Source of the DNA: Alkalihalobacillus deserti
GTDB taxonomy: Bacteria; Bacillota; Bacilli; Bacillales; Bacillaceae_D
Length of the DNA: 64,000 bases
Direction of reading: 5' to 3'
Assembly: GCF_020734105.1 (NCBI RefSeq)
Contig: NZ_JAJAFR010000010.1
Span: forward strand, 1 to 64,000
The notes under the pieces are model-generated. The model was given only the letters and a program-made list of their open reading frames with translations. It had not been told where the DNA came from and searched no databases. Positions 46,212 through 55,576 of this stretch are shown here, piece after piece. Every line of letters begins with the position of its first letter. The stretch's first letter is position 1. Position numbers and translations under genes: made by a program.

Positions 46212-47519
46212 ATGAATATTTTTTTTAGAAGCGCGTTACTATTGATTATCGCTGCTTTCCTAGGTGAATGCATTGAATTCTTGGTTAACATGGTGCTAGC
46301 AAGAGAATTGGGAGAAGAGGGCCTCGGCTTATACATGTCGATACTGCCAACAATCCTGTTTATCGTTGTTATTGCTAGTCTTGAACTTCCCATTTCTATC
46401 TCGAAGTTCGTTGCTGAAAAAGATCCTATTTTCCATCGTAGTATGTTAATGCATGCACTACGATTTGCAGCGATTTGTACAATTGTATTTTCACTTATAG
46501 CATTATGGCTCCTTCCGTTAATTCCTGTCTTTGATCGATATCATCCACTTGTACCTTGGCTATTTCTACTACTCATCCCGGTCATTGCTTTTACCTCAGT
46601 TGCAAGAGGGTATTTTATGGGTGCGCAAAGAATGGGGAAAATTGCGGTTGCAAACTTTTTAAGAAGAGCTGGGCAACTTGTATTGTTAATTGTCATTTTC
46701 CGAGTTACTTCCTTTGAATCAGAATCCGCTATATTAATCGCTCTTTGTACACTTATTGCAAGCGAATTCCTTGTTCTCGGTTATTTATTTATTACATTTC
46801 TCATGGAAATGCACGTGTTGAAAAGTAGACCGAGAGCTCATTTACCTGGAAAGAAAGTACGTAAAAGCTTATTGGAAGTTTCCATACCAACAACAGGATT
46901 AAGAATATTTCATGCGGCCACCTTTGCTGTGAAGCCATTTTTCATTAAGGAAACTCTAGTTCGAGCAGGTATGATAGATACTGTCGCAATGGTGCAGTAT
47001 GGAAAAATGGCTGGGGTAGCATTTACAATTGGTTTCTTTCCGGCTTTTATTGCTCATTCATTGCTAATTGTATTAATCCCTACTGTTTCTGAAGCCTATG
47101 CAAAAGGAGATTTAGTGCGATTGCGTACATTGTTAAGGAAAGTGATGTTATTAACAGTATGTTATGGACTCCCAGCCGTATGTATCTTTTACTTTTGGGC
47201 TGATCCGTTAACAGCACTTTTTTTTGAGAATTCTCCTGCGGTTCGATATTTACAGCTATTGGTTCCGTATTTCTTATTTCATTTTTTTGTTATACCGATG
47301 CAGGCCTTTTTAATCGGACTCGGTTTAGTAAAAGATGCATTCGTTCATGCACTCTATGCGACCATTTTTTCTTTTACTATGATGTATTTCCTTGGTTCGA
47401 TGCCTACTTTACAGATGGATGGAATCATTTTGGGGATGAATATGAGTGCTGTACTGCTAACACTGTTGCATTATGTAACTATTTGCAAAAAAATAAATGT
47501 GAATTTACTTTTAAAATAA
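46212..47519 (+). CDS. SpoVB/MurJ-like lipid flippase
   Basis: This is a polytopic membrane protein of 435 residues in the MOP superfamily, with about 12 helices. The start FFRSALLLIIAAFLGECIEF followed by LVNMVLARELGEEGLGLYM and the middle ARGYFMGAQRMGKIAVANFL are typical of the SpoVB-type polysaccharide/lipid-II flippases. AAGTAGGGGAGAGAAACG precedes ATG 46212. It is shorter than SpoVB (about 518), closer to YtgP-related paralogues. It could export a lipid-linked sugar for wall or cortex; substrate unknown. Confidence 0.82.
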   Translation: MNIFFRSALLLIIAAFLGECIEFLVNMVLARELGEEGLGLYMSILPTILFIVVIASLELPISISKFVAEKDPIFHRSMLMHALRFAAICTIVFSLIALWLLPLIPVFDRYHPLVPWLFLLLIPVIAFTSVARGYFMGAQRMGKIAVANFLRRAGQLVLLIVIFRVTSFESESAILIALCTLIASEFLVLGYLFITFLMEMHVLKSRPRAHLPGKKVRKSLLEVSIPTTGLRIFHAATFAVKPFFIKETLVRAGMIDTVAMVQYGKMAGVAFTIGFFPAFIAHSLLIVLIPTVSEAYAKGDLVRLRTLLRKVMLLTVCYGLPAVCIFYFWADPLTALFFENSPAVRYLQLLVPYFLFHFFVIPMQAFLIGLGLVKDAFVHALYATIFSFTMMYFLGSMPTLQMDGIILGMNMSAVLLTLLHYVTICKKINVNLLLK

Positions 47520-47530
47520 AGGTAATGATG

Positions 47531-47563
47531 GCGATGTACACTAGGTGAGCATCGCTTTTTTTT
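47531..47563 (+). terminator. Terminator after the flippase gene
   Basis: GCGATG and GCATCGC pair and are followed by eight T residues. Confidence 0.75.
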
Positions 47564-47889
47564 GCGTGGTATAGGCCTTTGTTGTGTGAAGAGTCGGCTA
47601 ATTATAGTGGAAGTAACCGACTAGTTTGAAGTGTAACAGAGTATTTCACAACTATTTAAGTAAAATACCAATGAAAGGTAAATCAAGTCCGTATTTCTGG
47701 GTTTATTTATAGTGGTAGCGAAAAGCTAGATGATGCCACGATGTTTCAGTATACCGAATCGAGGCATCGACCAGATAAATTTCGTTTTGTTGATTTTACT
47801 AGACGATAGCACGAACAATCCTGAGCATGATAATCGTACTTGACATGGGTTCTATGTATAATGGAGCTAGCATGTAGGAGGCGATAAGA
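47564..47889. other. Intergenic region upstream of glutathione peroxidase
   Basis: No gene is seen. A TATAAT lies at 47855-47860 but the nearest TTGACA is only 11 bases upstream of it, so the promoter architecture is unclear. AGGAGG at 47876-47881 belongs to the downstream gene. Confidence 0.5.
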
Positions 47890-48369
47890 ATGAGTGTTCA
47901 TGATTTCTCAGTATTGAAAGCAAATGGTGAAGAAGTTCAACTTGATTCGTATAAAGGTAAGGTCCTCTTAATTGTCAATACAGCAACAAAGTGTGGATTA
48001 GCTCCTCAATTTAATGGATTGGAAAAGTTGCATCAGCAATATCTTGAAGAGGGACTTGCTGTAATTGGTTTTCCGTGTAATCAATTTATGAATCAAGAGC
48101 CTGTTAATGACGATCAAATGGAAGAGACTTGTAAGCTCAACTTCGGCGTCACCTTCCCTCTTTTTACAAGAATTAATGTAAATGGCAAAGATGCACACCC
48201 ACTTTATAAATATTTAAAGAAGGCTAAAAAAGGTCTGTTAAGTTCGGAAATTAAATGGAATTTCACAAAGTTCTTAATTGATAAAGATGGACAAGTGGTT
48301 GAACGTTATGGACCAAATGTGGAACCGAAAAAAATTGAAGACGATATAAAAAGATTAATAGCCATATAG
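47890..48369 (+). CDS. Glutathione peroxidase (BsaA-like)
   Basis: This is a thiol peroxidase of the GPx family, 159 residues, cytoplasmic. The peroxidatic Cys is in NTATKCGLAPQFNGLEKLH (residue about 37) in place of selenocysteine, the Gln is near residue 71 in VIGFPCNQF, and WNFTKFLIDKDGQVV carries the Trp/Asn of the catalytic tetrad. AGGAGGCGATAAGA precedes the ATG. In Bacillaceae such enzymes probably use thioredoxin or bacillithiol. It is followed by a strong terminator. Confidence 0.92.
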   Translation: MSVHDFSVLKANGEEVQLDSYKGKVLLIVNTATKCGLAPQFNGLEKLHQQYLEEGLAVIGFPCNQFMNQEPVNDDQMEETCKLNFGVTFPLFTRINVNGKDAHPLYKYLKKAKKGLLSSEIKWNFTKFLIDKDGQVVERYGPNVEPKKIEDDIKRLIAI

Positions 48370-48372
48370 AAC

Positions 48373-48404
48373 AAAAAGCCGTTTTTAAAAAACGGCTTTT
48401 TTTT
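48373..48404 (+). terminator. Terminator after glutathione peroxidase
   Basis: AAAAAGCCGTTTTT and AAAAAACGGCTTTTTTTT form a strong stem with trailing T residues. Confidence 0.9.
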
Positions 48405-48530
48405 GCTGAATTATGAACGGTACAGCTTAATATTCCTTTGAAAATATAAAACTGAAGTATGATGCTAGTACCGGTGTAAAATGTTTATTCTCGCCAACAA
48501 TAAAAAAACAAATCGATCATATAGGGGTGG

Positions 48531-49292
48531 ATGAATTTGACGAATATATTAGCAGAAGCAAAGACATTTATTAATATTTGCTATCAAGAACTAGCGAGTA
48601 GTGAGCAGATAATTGAAAAAAGACTTCTGATGATCGAAGAAGAAATAAGGAAAACAGGAATGTTCACACATACATATGAAGAATTGGCTCATGGAGCGAG
48701 AATGGCTTGGAGAAATAGCAATCGCTGTATTGGTCGTTTATTTTGGGAATCGATGCATGTTCTCGATAAAAGAAAGCTTGAGACCGAGGAGGAAATTGCT
48801 AATGCCCTCTTTTTTCATTTGCGGTATGGAACGAATGGGGGACGAGTAATTCCTACTATAAATATATTTCAACCAAGGCAAGTTCGGATATGGAATCATC
48901 AGCTTATTCGTTAGGCGGGATATGAACTAACGGAAGGGGTTCTTGGAGACCCTGACTCCATTGCATTTACAAAAATATGTGAATCGCTTGGCTGGAAAGG
49001 AGATAAGACAGCTTATGATATCCTTCCTCTCGTTGTTCAAGTTCATAATAAAGAACCTAAATGGTTTCCAATACCAGAGACGTGTGTTGGTGAGGTGAAT
49101 ATAACACACCCTACGGCCGCAAAACAATTTAAACAATTTGAACAAAGGGAAGTAGGAGAAGGTAGGAGGATAACGGAAAATTGGTCATGGCTTATCCCTC
49201 CTGTATCACCTGCTGTGACACATATTTTCCACCAATCGTATCAGGATAATGTAGTGACACCAAACTATTTTTATCAAGAGCGCTTGTATTAA
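48531..49292 (+). pseudogene. nos: Bacterial nitric oxide synthase, inactivated
   Basis: The frame encodes an oxygenase-only NO synthase. The heme-ligand Cys is in [14 protein letters not shown] near residue 67. An in-frame TAG at 48912 replaces what is a Tyr codon in the family (LIR-Y-AGYEL). The frame then continues without stops through IAFTKICESLGWKGDKTAYD and KWFPIPE. There about 110 residues, including the substrate-binding Glu region, are missing, and sequence resumes in the same frame at THPTAAKQFKQFEQREVGEG and NWSWLIPPVSPAVTHIFHQS. Total length is 253 codons against about 360. One nonsense mutation plus an in-frame deletion make it inactive. Confidence 0.9.
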
Positions 49293-49404
49293 AATAATAC
49301 TCAATCTAGAGCTTTACGTATCAGGAGACAGGTCAATTAATGCAACAAAATTTGTTTTGCGTTAAGATAGAAGGAAAAGCTAATCAAATGAAGGCGGAAT
49401 GATA

Positions 49405-51297
49405 ATGAGTATTTTACAGATTGAAGGGTTAACTAAAACGTTTGGCGATAAGGTGCTATTTAATGATCTTTCGTTTACGATCGGTGAAAAAGAGCGAATT
49501 GGTTTAATTGGGATTAACGGGACGGGGAAATCTACTTTGTTGAAAATTCTAGCTAGTATAGAATCACCGGACCAAGGGCAACTCATTCATGCCAATGATT
49601 TTCAAATAGAGTATCTTCCTCAACAACCTGATCTAAAAGAAAATTTGACAGTTATTGAACAAATTTATTTTGGCGATTCTGCTGTGATGAAGGCGATGCG
49701 AGCATACGAACAAAGCTTACTTTTGTTTGAGAAAGACCCCGAAAAAGAAGAATATCAAAAACAATTTATGAAAGCACAACAAAAAATAGATGAACTTGAC
49801 GCTTGGGAGGCGAATACCCTAGCCAAAACGGTTCTCTCAAAGCTTGGAGTTAATGATTATCAAGCTTCAATCAAACAACTATCTGGAGGACAAAAGAAGC
49901 GGGTTGCCATTGCGAAAGCGCTTATCCAACCAGCGGATTTACTTCTATTAGATGAACCAACAAATCATCTCGATCATGAAACGATCGAGTGGCTTGAAGG
50001 ATTTTTGTCTACATACAAAGGTTCAATTATTTTAATTACACATGATCGTTATTTCTTAAATCGCGTAACCAATAATATGTTCGAACTCGATCAAGGCCGC
50101 TTATTTAAATACGAAGGCAATTATCAGACCTTCCTGGAAAGAAAGGCGGAGCGTGAACTTGAAGAAGCACACCGGGATCAAAAACGTGCCAATATCCTCA
50201 GAAGAGAATTAGCCTGGTTACAACGTGGTGCTAAGGCAAGGACTACAAAGCAAAAGGCAAGGATTCAACGTGTCGAAGCACTAAAAGAAGAGGAGGGATT
50301 CTCTGGGCGTGGTGAATTTGACTTTGCGATCGGTTCCAAACGGTTAGGGAAACAAGTCTTAGAGTTGCAACAGGTGTCTAAAAAGTACGGAGAGCAAATC
50401 CTCATTCAATCGCTTGATTATTTAATTGTAAAAGGTGAACGCTTAGGAATTGTTGGCCCAAATGGCAGTGGGAAATCAACGTTATTAAATATGTTAGCGG
50501 GAAGAGTTTCTCCTGACGGGGGTGAAATCATAACGGGAGAGACCGTGAAGATCGGATATTACACCCAAGAGGACGAGGAAATTGACGGTAGCTTACGTGT
50601 TATCGACTATATTAAACAGATTGCAGAGATTGTGTATACCGTTGATGGGACGGTCATTACTGCTGAGCAAATGCTTGAGCGTTTCTTGTTCCCGAGATCG
50701 ATGCAGTATACGTACATTCGCCGCTTGTCAGGTGGAGAACGGCGACGTTTATATTTACTAAGAGTGTTAATGTCGGAACCTAATGTGCTTTTTTTAGATG
50801 AGCCAACCAATGACTTAGATACGGAAACGTTATCGGTGCTTGAAGACTACCTTGAGCAGTTTCCTGGGGTTGTGATTACAGTCTCGCATGATCGCTATTT
50901 CCTAGATCGAGTTGTAGACCATTTACTTGTATTCAAAGGTGGCGGTATCGTTTCGCGGTTTCAAGGACATTATACTGATTATTTAGCTCATGAATCTAAG
51001 CAGGGAGCTAACGAATCTATTAAAGAAAAAAGCGGTGCGACTGTCGTAAAAAAGGAACCAAGGAAAAAACTTTCGTATAAAGATCAACTGGAATGGAACC
51101 AAATTGAAGAGAAGATCATGATGCTTGAAGGTAGAATAGAGGAACTTGAGCAAAGCGTAATCGATGCTGGAAGTGATTATGGAAAAATCTCAGAGATTAT
51201 GAAAGAAAAAGAAGAAGTGGAGTCCAAACTAGAACAAGCTATGGATCGCTGGACAGAACTCTCCATGTTAATAGAAGAAATCGAGCGAAATATCTAA
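49405..51297 (+). CDS. ABC-F family ATPase (Uup/YfmR-like)
   Basis: This is a soluble, duplicated ATPase of 630 residues that acts on ribosomes (ABC-F) rather than transporting. It has two nucleotide-binding domains: Walker A GINGTGKST and GPNGSGKST (near 38 and 353), signatures LSGGQKKR and LSGGERRR, Walker B LLLLDEPTNHLD and VLFLDEPTNDLD, with the inter-domain linker of about residues 240-305 (rich in Arg, Lys, Glu) and a C-terminal coiled coil from about 555. AAGGCGGAATGATA favours ATG 49405 over 49399. The C-terminal coiled coil points to the Uup/YfmR group, thought to relieve ribosome stalling, rather than antibiotic-resistance members. Confidence 0.88.
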   Translation: MSILQIEGLTKTFGDKVLFNDLSFTIGEKERIGLIGINGTGKSTLLKILASIESPDQGQLIHANDFQIEYLPQQPDLKENLTVIEQIYFGDSAVMKAMRAYEQSLLLFEKDPEKEEYQKQFMKAQQKIDELDAWEANTLAKTVLSKLGVNDYQASIKQLSGGQKKRVAIAKALIQPADLLLLDEPTNHLDHETIEWLEGFLSTYKGSIILITHDRYFLNRVTNNMFELDQGRLFKYEGNYQTFLERKAERELEEAHRDQKRANILRRELAWLQRGAKARTTKQKARIQRVEALKEEEGFSGRGEFDFAIGSKRLGKQVLELQQVSKKYGEQILIQSLDYLIVKGERLGIVGPNGSGKSTLLNMLAGRVSPDGGEIITGETVKIGYYTQEDEEIDGSLRVIDYIKQIAEIVYTVDGTVITAEQMLERFLFPRSMQYTYIRRLSGGERRRLYLLRVLMSEPNVLFLDEPTNDLDTETLSVLEDYLEQFPGVVITVSHDRYFLDRVVDHLLVFKGGGIVSRFQGHYTDYLAHESKQGANESIKEKSGATVVKKEPRKKLSYKDQLEWNQIEEKIMMLEGRIEELEQSVIDAGSDYGKISEIMKEKEEVESKLEQAMDRWTELSMLIEEIERNI

Positions 51298-51326
51298 GTA
51301 ATGTAGGTGAAATTTTTGAATGGAGA

Positions 51327-51368
51327 AGTGTCAAGATGTGAGAATGCTCACCTCTTGACACTTTTTTT
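51327..51368 (+). terminator. Terminator after the ABC-F gene
   Basis: AGTGTCAAGATGTGAG and CTCACCTCTTGACACT form a 16-bp stem with one mismatch, followed by seven T residues. Confidence 0.92.
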
Positions 51369-51423
51369 CACAATGTAGTGAGCAATAAGAACAGTCATTT
51401 GTTCGCGTATTAATAGATAGTAG

Positions 51424-51467
51424 AGAAAGTGGGAACCATAAAATGGTAACCGCTTTCTTTTTTTTTG
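51424..51467 (+). terminator. Second stem-loop before the fru promoter
   Basis: AGAAAGTGGGAACCA pairs imperfectly with TGGTAACCGCTTTCT and is followed by nine T residues. It insulates the fru operon from upstream transcription. Confidence 0.75.
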
Positions 51468-51487
51468 TGAATAATGAGTGAAAGTGA

Positions 51488-51516
51488 TTGATTATGGTCG
51501 TTATTGATTGTATACT
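51488..51516 (+). promoter_or_regulatory. Promoter of the fruRKA operon
   Basis: TTGATT (51488-51493) and TATACT (51511-51516) with a 17-bp spacer make a good sigma-A promoter. The spacer region repeats ATTGATT (51487-51493 and 51503-51509), a possible site for the DeoR-type repressor FruR; that role is inference. Confidence 0.75.
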
Positions 51517-51545
51517 AACGTTATAGATAAGTTGAGGTGAATAAA

Positions 51546-52298
51546 ATGTTAACAATAGAACGACATCAGAAGATTCTCGACTTACTTAAAAAACAAACGA
51601 TCGTAAAAATGAAAGAATTAGTTGAAGAATTAGATGCATCTGAGTCAACGATACGTAGAGATTTAACAGATCTTGAAAACGATAAAAAATTAAAGCGCAT
51701 TCATGGAGGGGCAACACTCCTTCAAAAAAAGTTAGATGAACCGTCAGTTGCTGAAAAAACAGTCAAAAACAGTCGTGAAAAAAAGGGAATTGCTGAAAAA
51801 GCAGCTGCTTTTATTGAAAATGGTGATTGTATTTTTCTCGATGCAGGAACGAGTACGGTTGAAATGATTCCATTTCTAAAAGGAAAAGACATCGTTGTCG
51901 TTACGAATGGATTGACGAATATTGCTTTATTGGCTGATTTAAACATTGCTACGCACGTTATTGGTGGGTACGTAAAAGCAGGAACAAAGGCATTTGTCGG
52001 ACGTAATGCGATTCGAGCACTTGAGACGTTTCGGTTTGATAAAGCGTTTCTAGGGGTTAATGGGATTACTAAGTTTGATGGGTGTACAACCCCAGATCCA
52101 GAAGAAGCGTTCATAAAAGAAAATGCAATAGCAAGATCGAGACAAAGTTATGTTTTAGCTGATCATTCTAAGTTTGGCGAAGTATCATTCTCAAAATTTG
52201 CCGATCTAGATGAGATCATTCTTATAACTTCTAACGTAGATGAAGAAATTACGAACAACTATAGGACAATGACAAACTTAGAGGTGGTTTCCTTATGA
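51546..52298 (+). CDS. fruR: Fructose operon repressor FruR
   Basis: This is a DeoR-family regulator of 250 residues: N-terminal helix-turn-helix ASESTIRRDLTDLENDKKLK with RIHGGA, then the phosphosugar-sensing domain with IENGDCIFLDAGTSTVEMIP and VVTNGL. The effector is expected to be fructose 1-phosphate. GAGGTGAATAAA favours ATG 51546 over the in-frame GTG 51537. It is first in the operon and overlaps fruK by 4 bases (ATGA), so it controls its own synthesis. Confidence 0.93.
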   Translation: MLTIERHQKILDLLKKQTIVKMKELVEELDASESTIRRDLTDLENDKKLKRIHGGATLLQKKLDEPSVAEKTVKNSREKKGIAEKAAAFIENGDCIFLDAGTSTVEMIPFLKGKDIVVVTNGLTNIALLADLNIATHVIGGYVKAGTKAFVGRNAIRALETFRFDKAFLGVNGITKFDGCTTPDPEEAFIKENAIARSRQSYVLADHSKFGEVSFSKFADLDEIILITSNVDEEITNNYRTMTNLEVVSL

Positions 52299-53218
52299 TT
52301 TACACTGTTACTTTAAATCCTGCTCTTGATTATTTTGTACAACTTGATCAGGTCAATCTCGGAGCGGTTAATCGTTCCAAATTAGATCATAAAGCGCCAG
52401 GTGGGAAGGGAATTAATGTTTCAAGAGTATTAAAAAGACTTGGACATCAAAGTGAAGCGCTTGGCTTTATTGGAGGTTTTACAGGTAATTACGTAAAAGA
52501 AGTAATTGAAAAAGAAGAAATTAATACCAACTTTATTGAAGTGCATGGTGATACAAGAATTAATGTCAAAATAAACAGTCAAACAGAATCTGAGATCAAT
52601 GGAGTATCACCTGAAATCTCAGAACAAGATCTTGAACAACTAAGACAGCAATTATCTCTTTTGAATGAAGGGGATGTTCTCGTACTTGCTGGAAGTGTTC
52701 CGTCGACGATTCCGGTAGTCATCTACGAAGCGTTATGCCAGGAGGCACTTGAAAGAAAAGCGGAAGTGTATATTGATTCAAGTGGTGAGCCGATGCGAAA
52801 AGTGCTTGAGGCAAAACCAACTTTTATTAAACCGAATCATCATGAATTAGGAGAACTGTTTTCAGTAAAAATATCAACTCCGAAAGCAGCTGTACCTTAT
52901 ATTCAAAAACTTGTAGAACAAGGTATTAAAAATGTATTAGTCTCTTTTGCAGGAGATGGGGCAATCTTGGCGACTGAAGATAAGCTTTTATTTGCGAATA
53001 CGCCAAAGGGAATGGTGAAAAATTCAGTTGGGGCAGGTGATTCCGTTGTGGCTGGTTTCATAGCTGCTAAAACAGAAGAGATGTCTTTGGAGGATGCTTT
53101 TAAGTTTGCAGTAGCCTCAGGTAGTGCTACAGCATTTTCAACGGCATTTGCTTCTAGAGAACAAGTAGTAGCCTTAACAAAAGAAATAACAATACTGGAT
53201 TGGGGAAAGGGTGAGTAA
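52295..53218 (+). CDS. fruK: 1-phosphofructokinase
   Basis: FruK phosphorylates fructose 1-phosphate to fructose 1,6-bisphosphate. The 307-residue PfkB-family protein shows YTVTLNPALDYFVQL, APGGKGINVSRVLKRLG near residue 37 and the catalytic GAGDSVVAGF near residue 248, with PTFIKPNHHEL in between. ATG 52295 overlaps fruR; fruA follows after one base. Confidence 0.95.
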   Translation: MIYTVTLNPALDYFVQLDQVNLGAVNRSKLDHKAPGGKGINVSRVLKRLGHQSEALGFIGGFTGNYVKEVIEKEEINTNFIEVHGDTRINVKINSQTESEINGVSPEISEQDLEQLRQQLSLLNEGDVLVLAGSVPSTIPVVIYEALCQEALERKAEVYIDSSGEPMRKVLEAKPTFIKPNHHELGELFSVKISTPKAAVPYIQKLVEQGIKNVLVSFAGDGAILATEDKLLFANTPKGMVKNSVGAGDSVVAGFIAAKTEEMSLEDAFKFAVASGSATAFSTAFASREQVVALTKEITILDWGKGE

Positions 53219-53219
53219 T

Positions 53220-55094
53220 ATGAGAATTTCAGATTTATTAAAAAGAGAAACAATTGTGCTTAATATGAGGGCTGCAAACAAGGAGTCTGCTATTGATGAG
53301 CTAGTCTCAAACCTCGATAAAGCAGGTAGATTAAATAGTGCCACTGAGTACAAAAAGGCAATTTGGGCTCGCGAAGAACAAAGTACGACTGGGCTTGGAG
53401 AAGGAATTGCGATCCCACATGCTAAGAGCGAGTCAGTTAAAACACCTTCGATTGCATTCGGTCGTTCAACGGCAGGTCTTGATTACGAAGCACTTGATGG
53501 TCAGCCTACTCATTTGTTCTTCATGATTGCTGCTTCAGCTGGAGCAAATGAAGAACATCTAGCTACATTATCAAGATTGTCTACATTCTTAATGGATGAA
53601 GCGTTCCGTGATAAGTTATTGAAAGCCAATTCAGAAGATGATGTTCTAGCCGCCATTGACAGCAAGGAAAATGAAACATTAGAAAAAGAAGAAAAAGAGC
53701 AAACTAATGCTCAAGATGGCTATACGATTTTAGCTGTAACGGGTTGTCCGACAGGAATTGCTCATACGTATATGGCAGCAGATGCTTTAAAAGCAGAAGC
53801 TGAAAAACAAGGGATAACAATTAAAGTTCAAACAAATGGCTCTGGTGGTGTAAAGAATCGTTTAACAGAACTAGAAATAAAGCAAGCTAAAGGGATTATC
53901 GTTGCAGCTGACACGAAGGTTGAGATGGAACCGTTTAAGGGAAAACCTGTTTTACAAGTTCCTGTAGCTGATGGAATAAAAAGACCAAAAGAATTAATTG
54001 ATCAAATACAAACAGAAAATGCCCCAATTTACCAAGGGAACTCTAAAAGCTCAACTGAAGATTCCGAATCTACTTCCAAAGGGAAGTCTGGTTTCTATAA
54101 ACATTTAATGAATGGAGTTTCAAACATGCTTCCATTTGTAGTTGGTGGAGGTATATTAATCGCTATTTCGTTCATGTTTGGTATAGAAGCGGCTGATCCA
54201 AATCATCCAACTTATAATGCTTTTGCTGAGATGCTGATGACCATTGGTGGTGGGAATGCATTTGGGTTAATGATCCCTGTTCTTGCAGCATTTATTGCGA
54301 TGAGTATAGCTGATCGCCCTGGATTTGCTGCTGGTATGGTTGGTGGTTTGATTGCATCAACAGGTGGAGCTGGTTTCTTAGGTGGTTTAATCGCCGGTTT
54401 CCTTGCTGGTTATTTAGCATTATTCGTACGCAGAGCTTTAGAAAATTTACCACAATGGCTTGAAGGTATCAAAACGGTTTTATTTTATCCGGTCATAAAT
54501 ATTTTCTTAACTGGTATGGTTATGCTTTGGTTGGTTGGACCTCTTTCTACTTTCAATGCAAGTCTTGAAAAGTGGCTTGGAGGTATGGGTACAGCGAATA
54601 TGATTTTACTAGGCATAATCCTTGGAGCGATGATGGCTGTGGATATGGGTGGACCAATTAACAAAGCAGCTTTCACGTTCGGTATTGCGATGATTGACGC
54701 TGGAAACTTTGGTCCTCATGCAGCTGTAATGGCAGGTGGTATGGTACCGCCACTTGGAATTGCCCTAGCTACAACTTTGTTCAAGAGTAAGTTTACGAAG
54801 CAAGAACGTGAGGCTGGTAAAACGAACTATATATTGGGAGCTTCCTTTATTACAGAAGGAGCGATCCCATTTGCTGCAGCTGATCCAGGTCGAGTGATTC
54901 CTTCCATTATCGTAGGTTCTGCTGTTGCTGGTGCCCTTACTGCTGTATTTAAAATTGGATTACCAGCTCCGCACGGAGGAATTTTTGTTATTCCATTCGT
55001 TTATGGAAGTGCAGTCATGTATTTAATAGCGATTTTAATTGGTGCAGTTGTCACAGCACTAATGCTAGGATTTTGGAAAAAGAAAACAGTATAG
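53220..55094 (+). CDS. fruA: PTS fructose transporter EIIABC
   Basis: FruA imports fructose and delivers fructose 1-phosphate. The 624-residue protein has EIIA (residues about 1-150, phosphoryl-His in GIAIPHAKSE), a short linker, EIIB (about 165-265, with phosphoryl-Cys in VTGCPTGIAHTYMAADAL) and a membrane EIIC domain with about nine helices (about 300-624, GGPINKAAFTFG near 475). ATG 53220 is preferred to the in-frame GTG 53211, which overlaps fruK. A terminator follows. Confidence 0.95.
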   Translation: MRISDLLKRETIVLNMRAANKESAIDELVSNLDKAGRLNSATEYKKAIWAREEQSTTGLGEGIAIPHAKSESVKTPSIAFGRSTAGLDYEALDGQPTHLFFMIAASAGANEEHLATLSRLSTFLMDEAFRDKLLKANSEDDVLAAIDSKENETLEKEEKEQTNAQDGYTILAVTGCPTGIAHTYMAADALKAEAEKQGITIKVQTNGSGGVKNRLTELEIKQAKGIIVAADTKVEMEPFKGKPVLQVPVADGIKRPKELIDQIQTENAPIYQGNSKSSTEDSESTSKGKSGFYKHLMNGVSNMLPFVVGGGILIAISFMFGIEAADPNHPTYNAFAEMLMTIGGGNAFGLMIPVLAAFIAMSIADRPGFAAGMVGGLIASTGGAGFLGGLIAGFLAGYLALFVRRALENLPQWLEGIKTVLFYPVINIFLTGMVMLWLVGPLSTFNASLEKWLGGMGTANMILLGIILGAMMAVDMGGPINKAAFTFGIAMIDAGNFGPHAAVMAGGMVPPLGIALATTLFKSKFTKQEREAGKTNYILGASFITEGAIPFAAADPGRVIPSIIVGSAVAGALTAVFKIGLPAPHGGIFVIPFVYGSAVMYLIAILIGAVVTALMLGFWKKKTV

Positions 55095-55102
55095 ACGATT
55101 GT

Positions 55103-55138
55103 AGCGGGAGAGAGCTTTGATTCTTTCCCGCTTTTTAT
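55103..55138 (+). terminator. Terminator of the fru operon
   Basis: AGCGGGAGAGA and TTCTTTCCCGCT form a strong stem followed by TTTTT. Confidence 0.88.
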
Positions 55139-55330
55139 GGTGTTCGATTACATGCTAGTATTTCTCAAAAGAGCCGTAATAAATTTAGAGAGTCGGTATA
55201 CTCATGATAAACCCTAATTAAAGGTAGTAGAGAAACTTAGTTTCCAAATACAACACTAGATGAGCTTCAAAGAATAACCTTGTTCCATAACTGCTATCTT
55301 ATAATACCGGTGTCAATTAAATACTGTTTA

Positions 55331-55414
55331 TCCACTAGGGGTGTCAAATGACTGAGAGAGGTAACCCTCAACTCTAAGAACCAGATCTAGTTCATACTAG
55401 CGTAGGGAAGTGGC
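55331..55414 (+). promoter_or_regulatory. TPP riboswitch aptamer
   Basis: The conserved parts of the thi box are all in order: P1 CCACT (55332-55336) with AGTGG (55410-55414), AGGGGTG, a small P3 GTC-AAAT-GAC, CTGAGAG (55352-55358), AACCCTC, then GAACCAGATCTAG and the hallmark AGCGTAGGGAAG. The CTGG/CCAG stem of most TPP aptamers is CTAG/CTAG here, a compensated change. One conserved base differs (CCAGAT instead of CCTGAT), and the join before GAACC is a few bases longer than usual. A terminator follows at 55481. No known thiamine gene lies downstream. Confidence 0.87.
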
Positions 55415-55480
55415 TGAAACGAGAAGAAATTCATTTGTTGTTCGGCTTAAAAGAAAGCAGTGGTTCCGCTGATTGCTTCT

Positions 55481-55512
55481 AAGAAAAGACGGTTAGTGCC
55501 GCCGTTTTTCTT
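55481..55512 (+). terminator. Terminator downstream of the TPP aptamer
   Basis: AAGAAAAGACGG pairs with CCGTTTTTCTT with one bulged G. In TPP riboswitches of this group ligand binding favours such a terminator. A closely similar sequence terminates mreBH at 56964-56992. Confidence 0.75.
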
Positions 55513-55523
55513 ATTAGAACCTA

Positions 55524-55551
55524 TTACCAGAGGCAATACGAATGATATAAT
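55524..55551 (+). promoter_or_regulatory. Possible promoter downstream of the riboswitch terminator
   Basis: TTACCA (55524-55529) and a perfect TATAAT (55546-55551) with a 16-bp spacer lie between the riboswitch terminator and the next gene. If used, the downstream pair escapes TPP control. Confidence 0.45.
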
Positions 55552-55576
55552 AAAGGGAGTAAAAAGTGCAGGAAGG

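Noticed and set aside
47839-47860. TTGACA and TATAAT before the glutathione peroxidase gene as a normal promoter
   Set aside because: The spacer is only 11 bases, too short for sigma-A.
51722-52114. 130-codon minus-strand frame inside fruR
   Set aside because: Shadow of fruR, no start signal.
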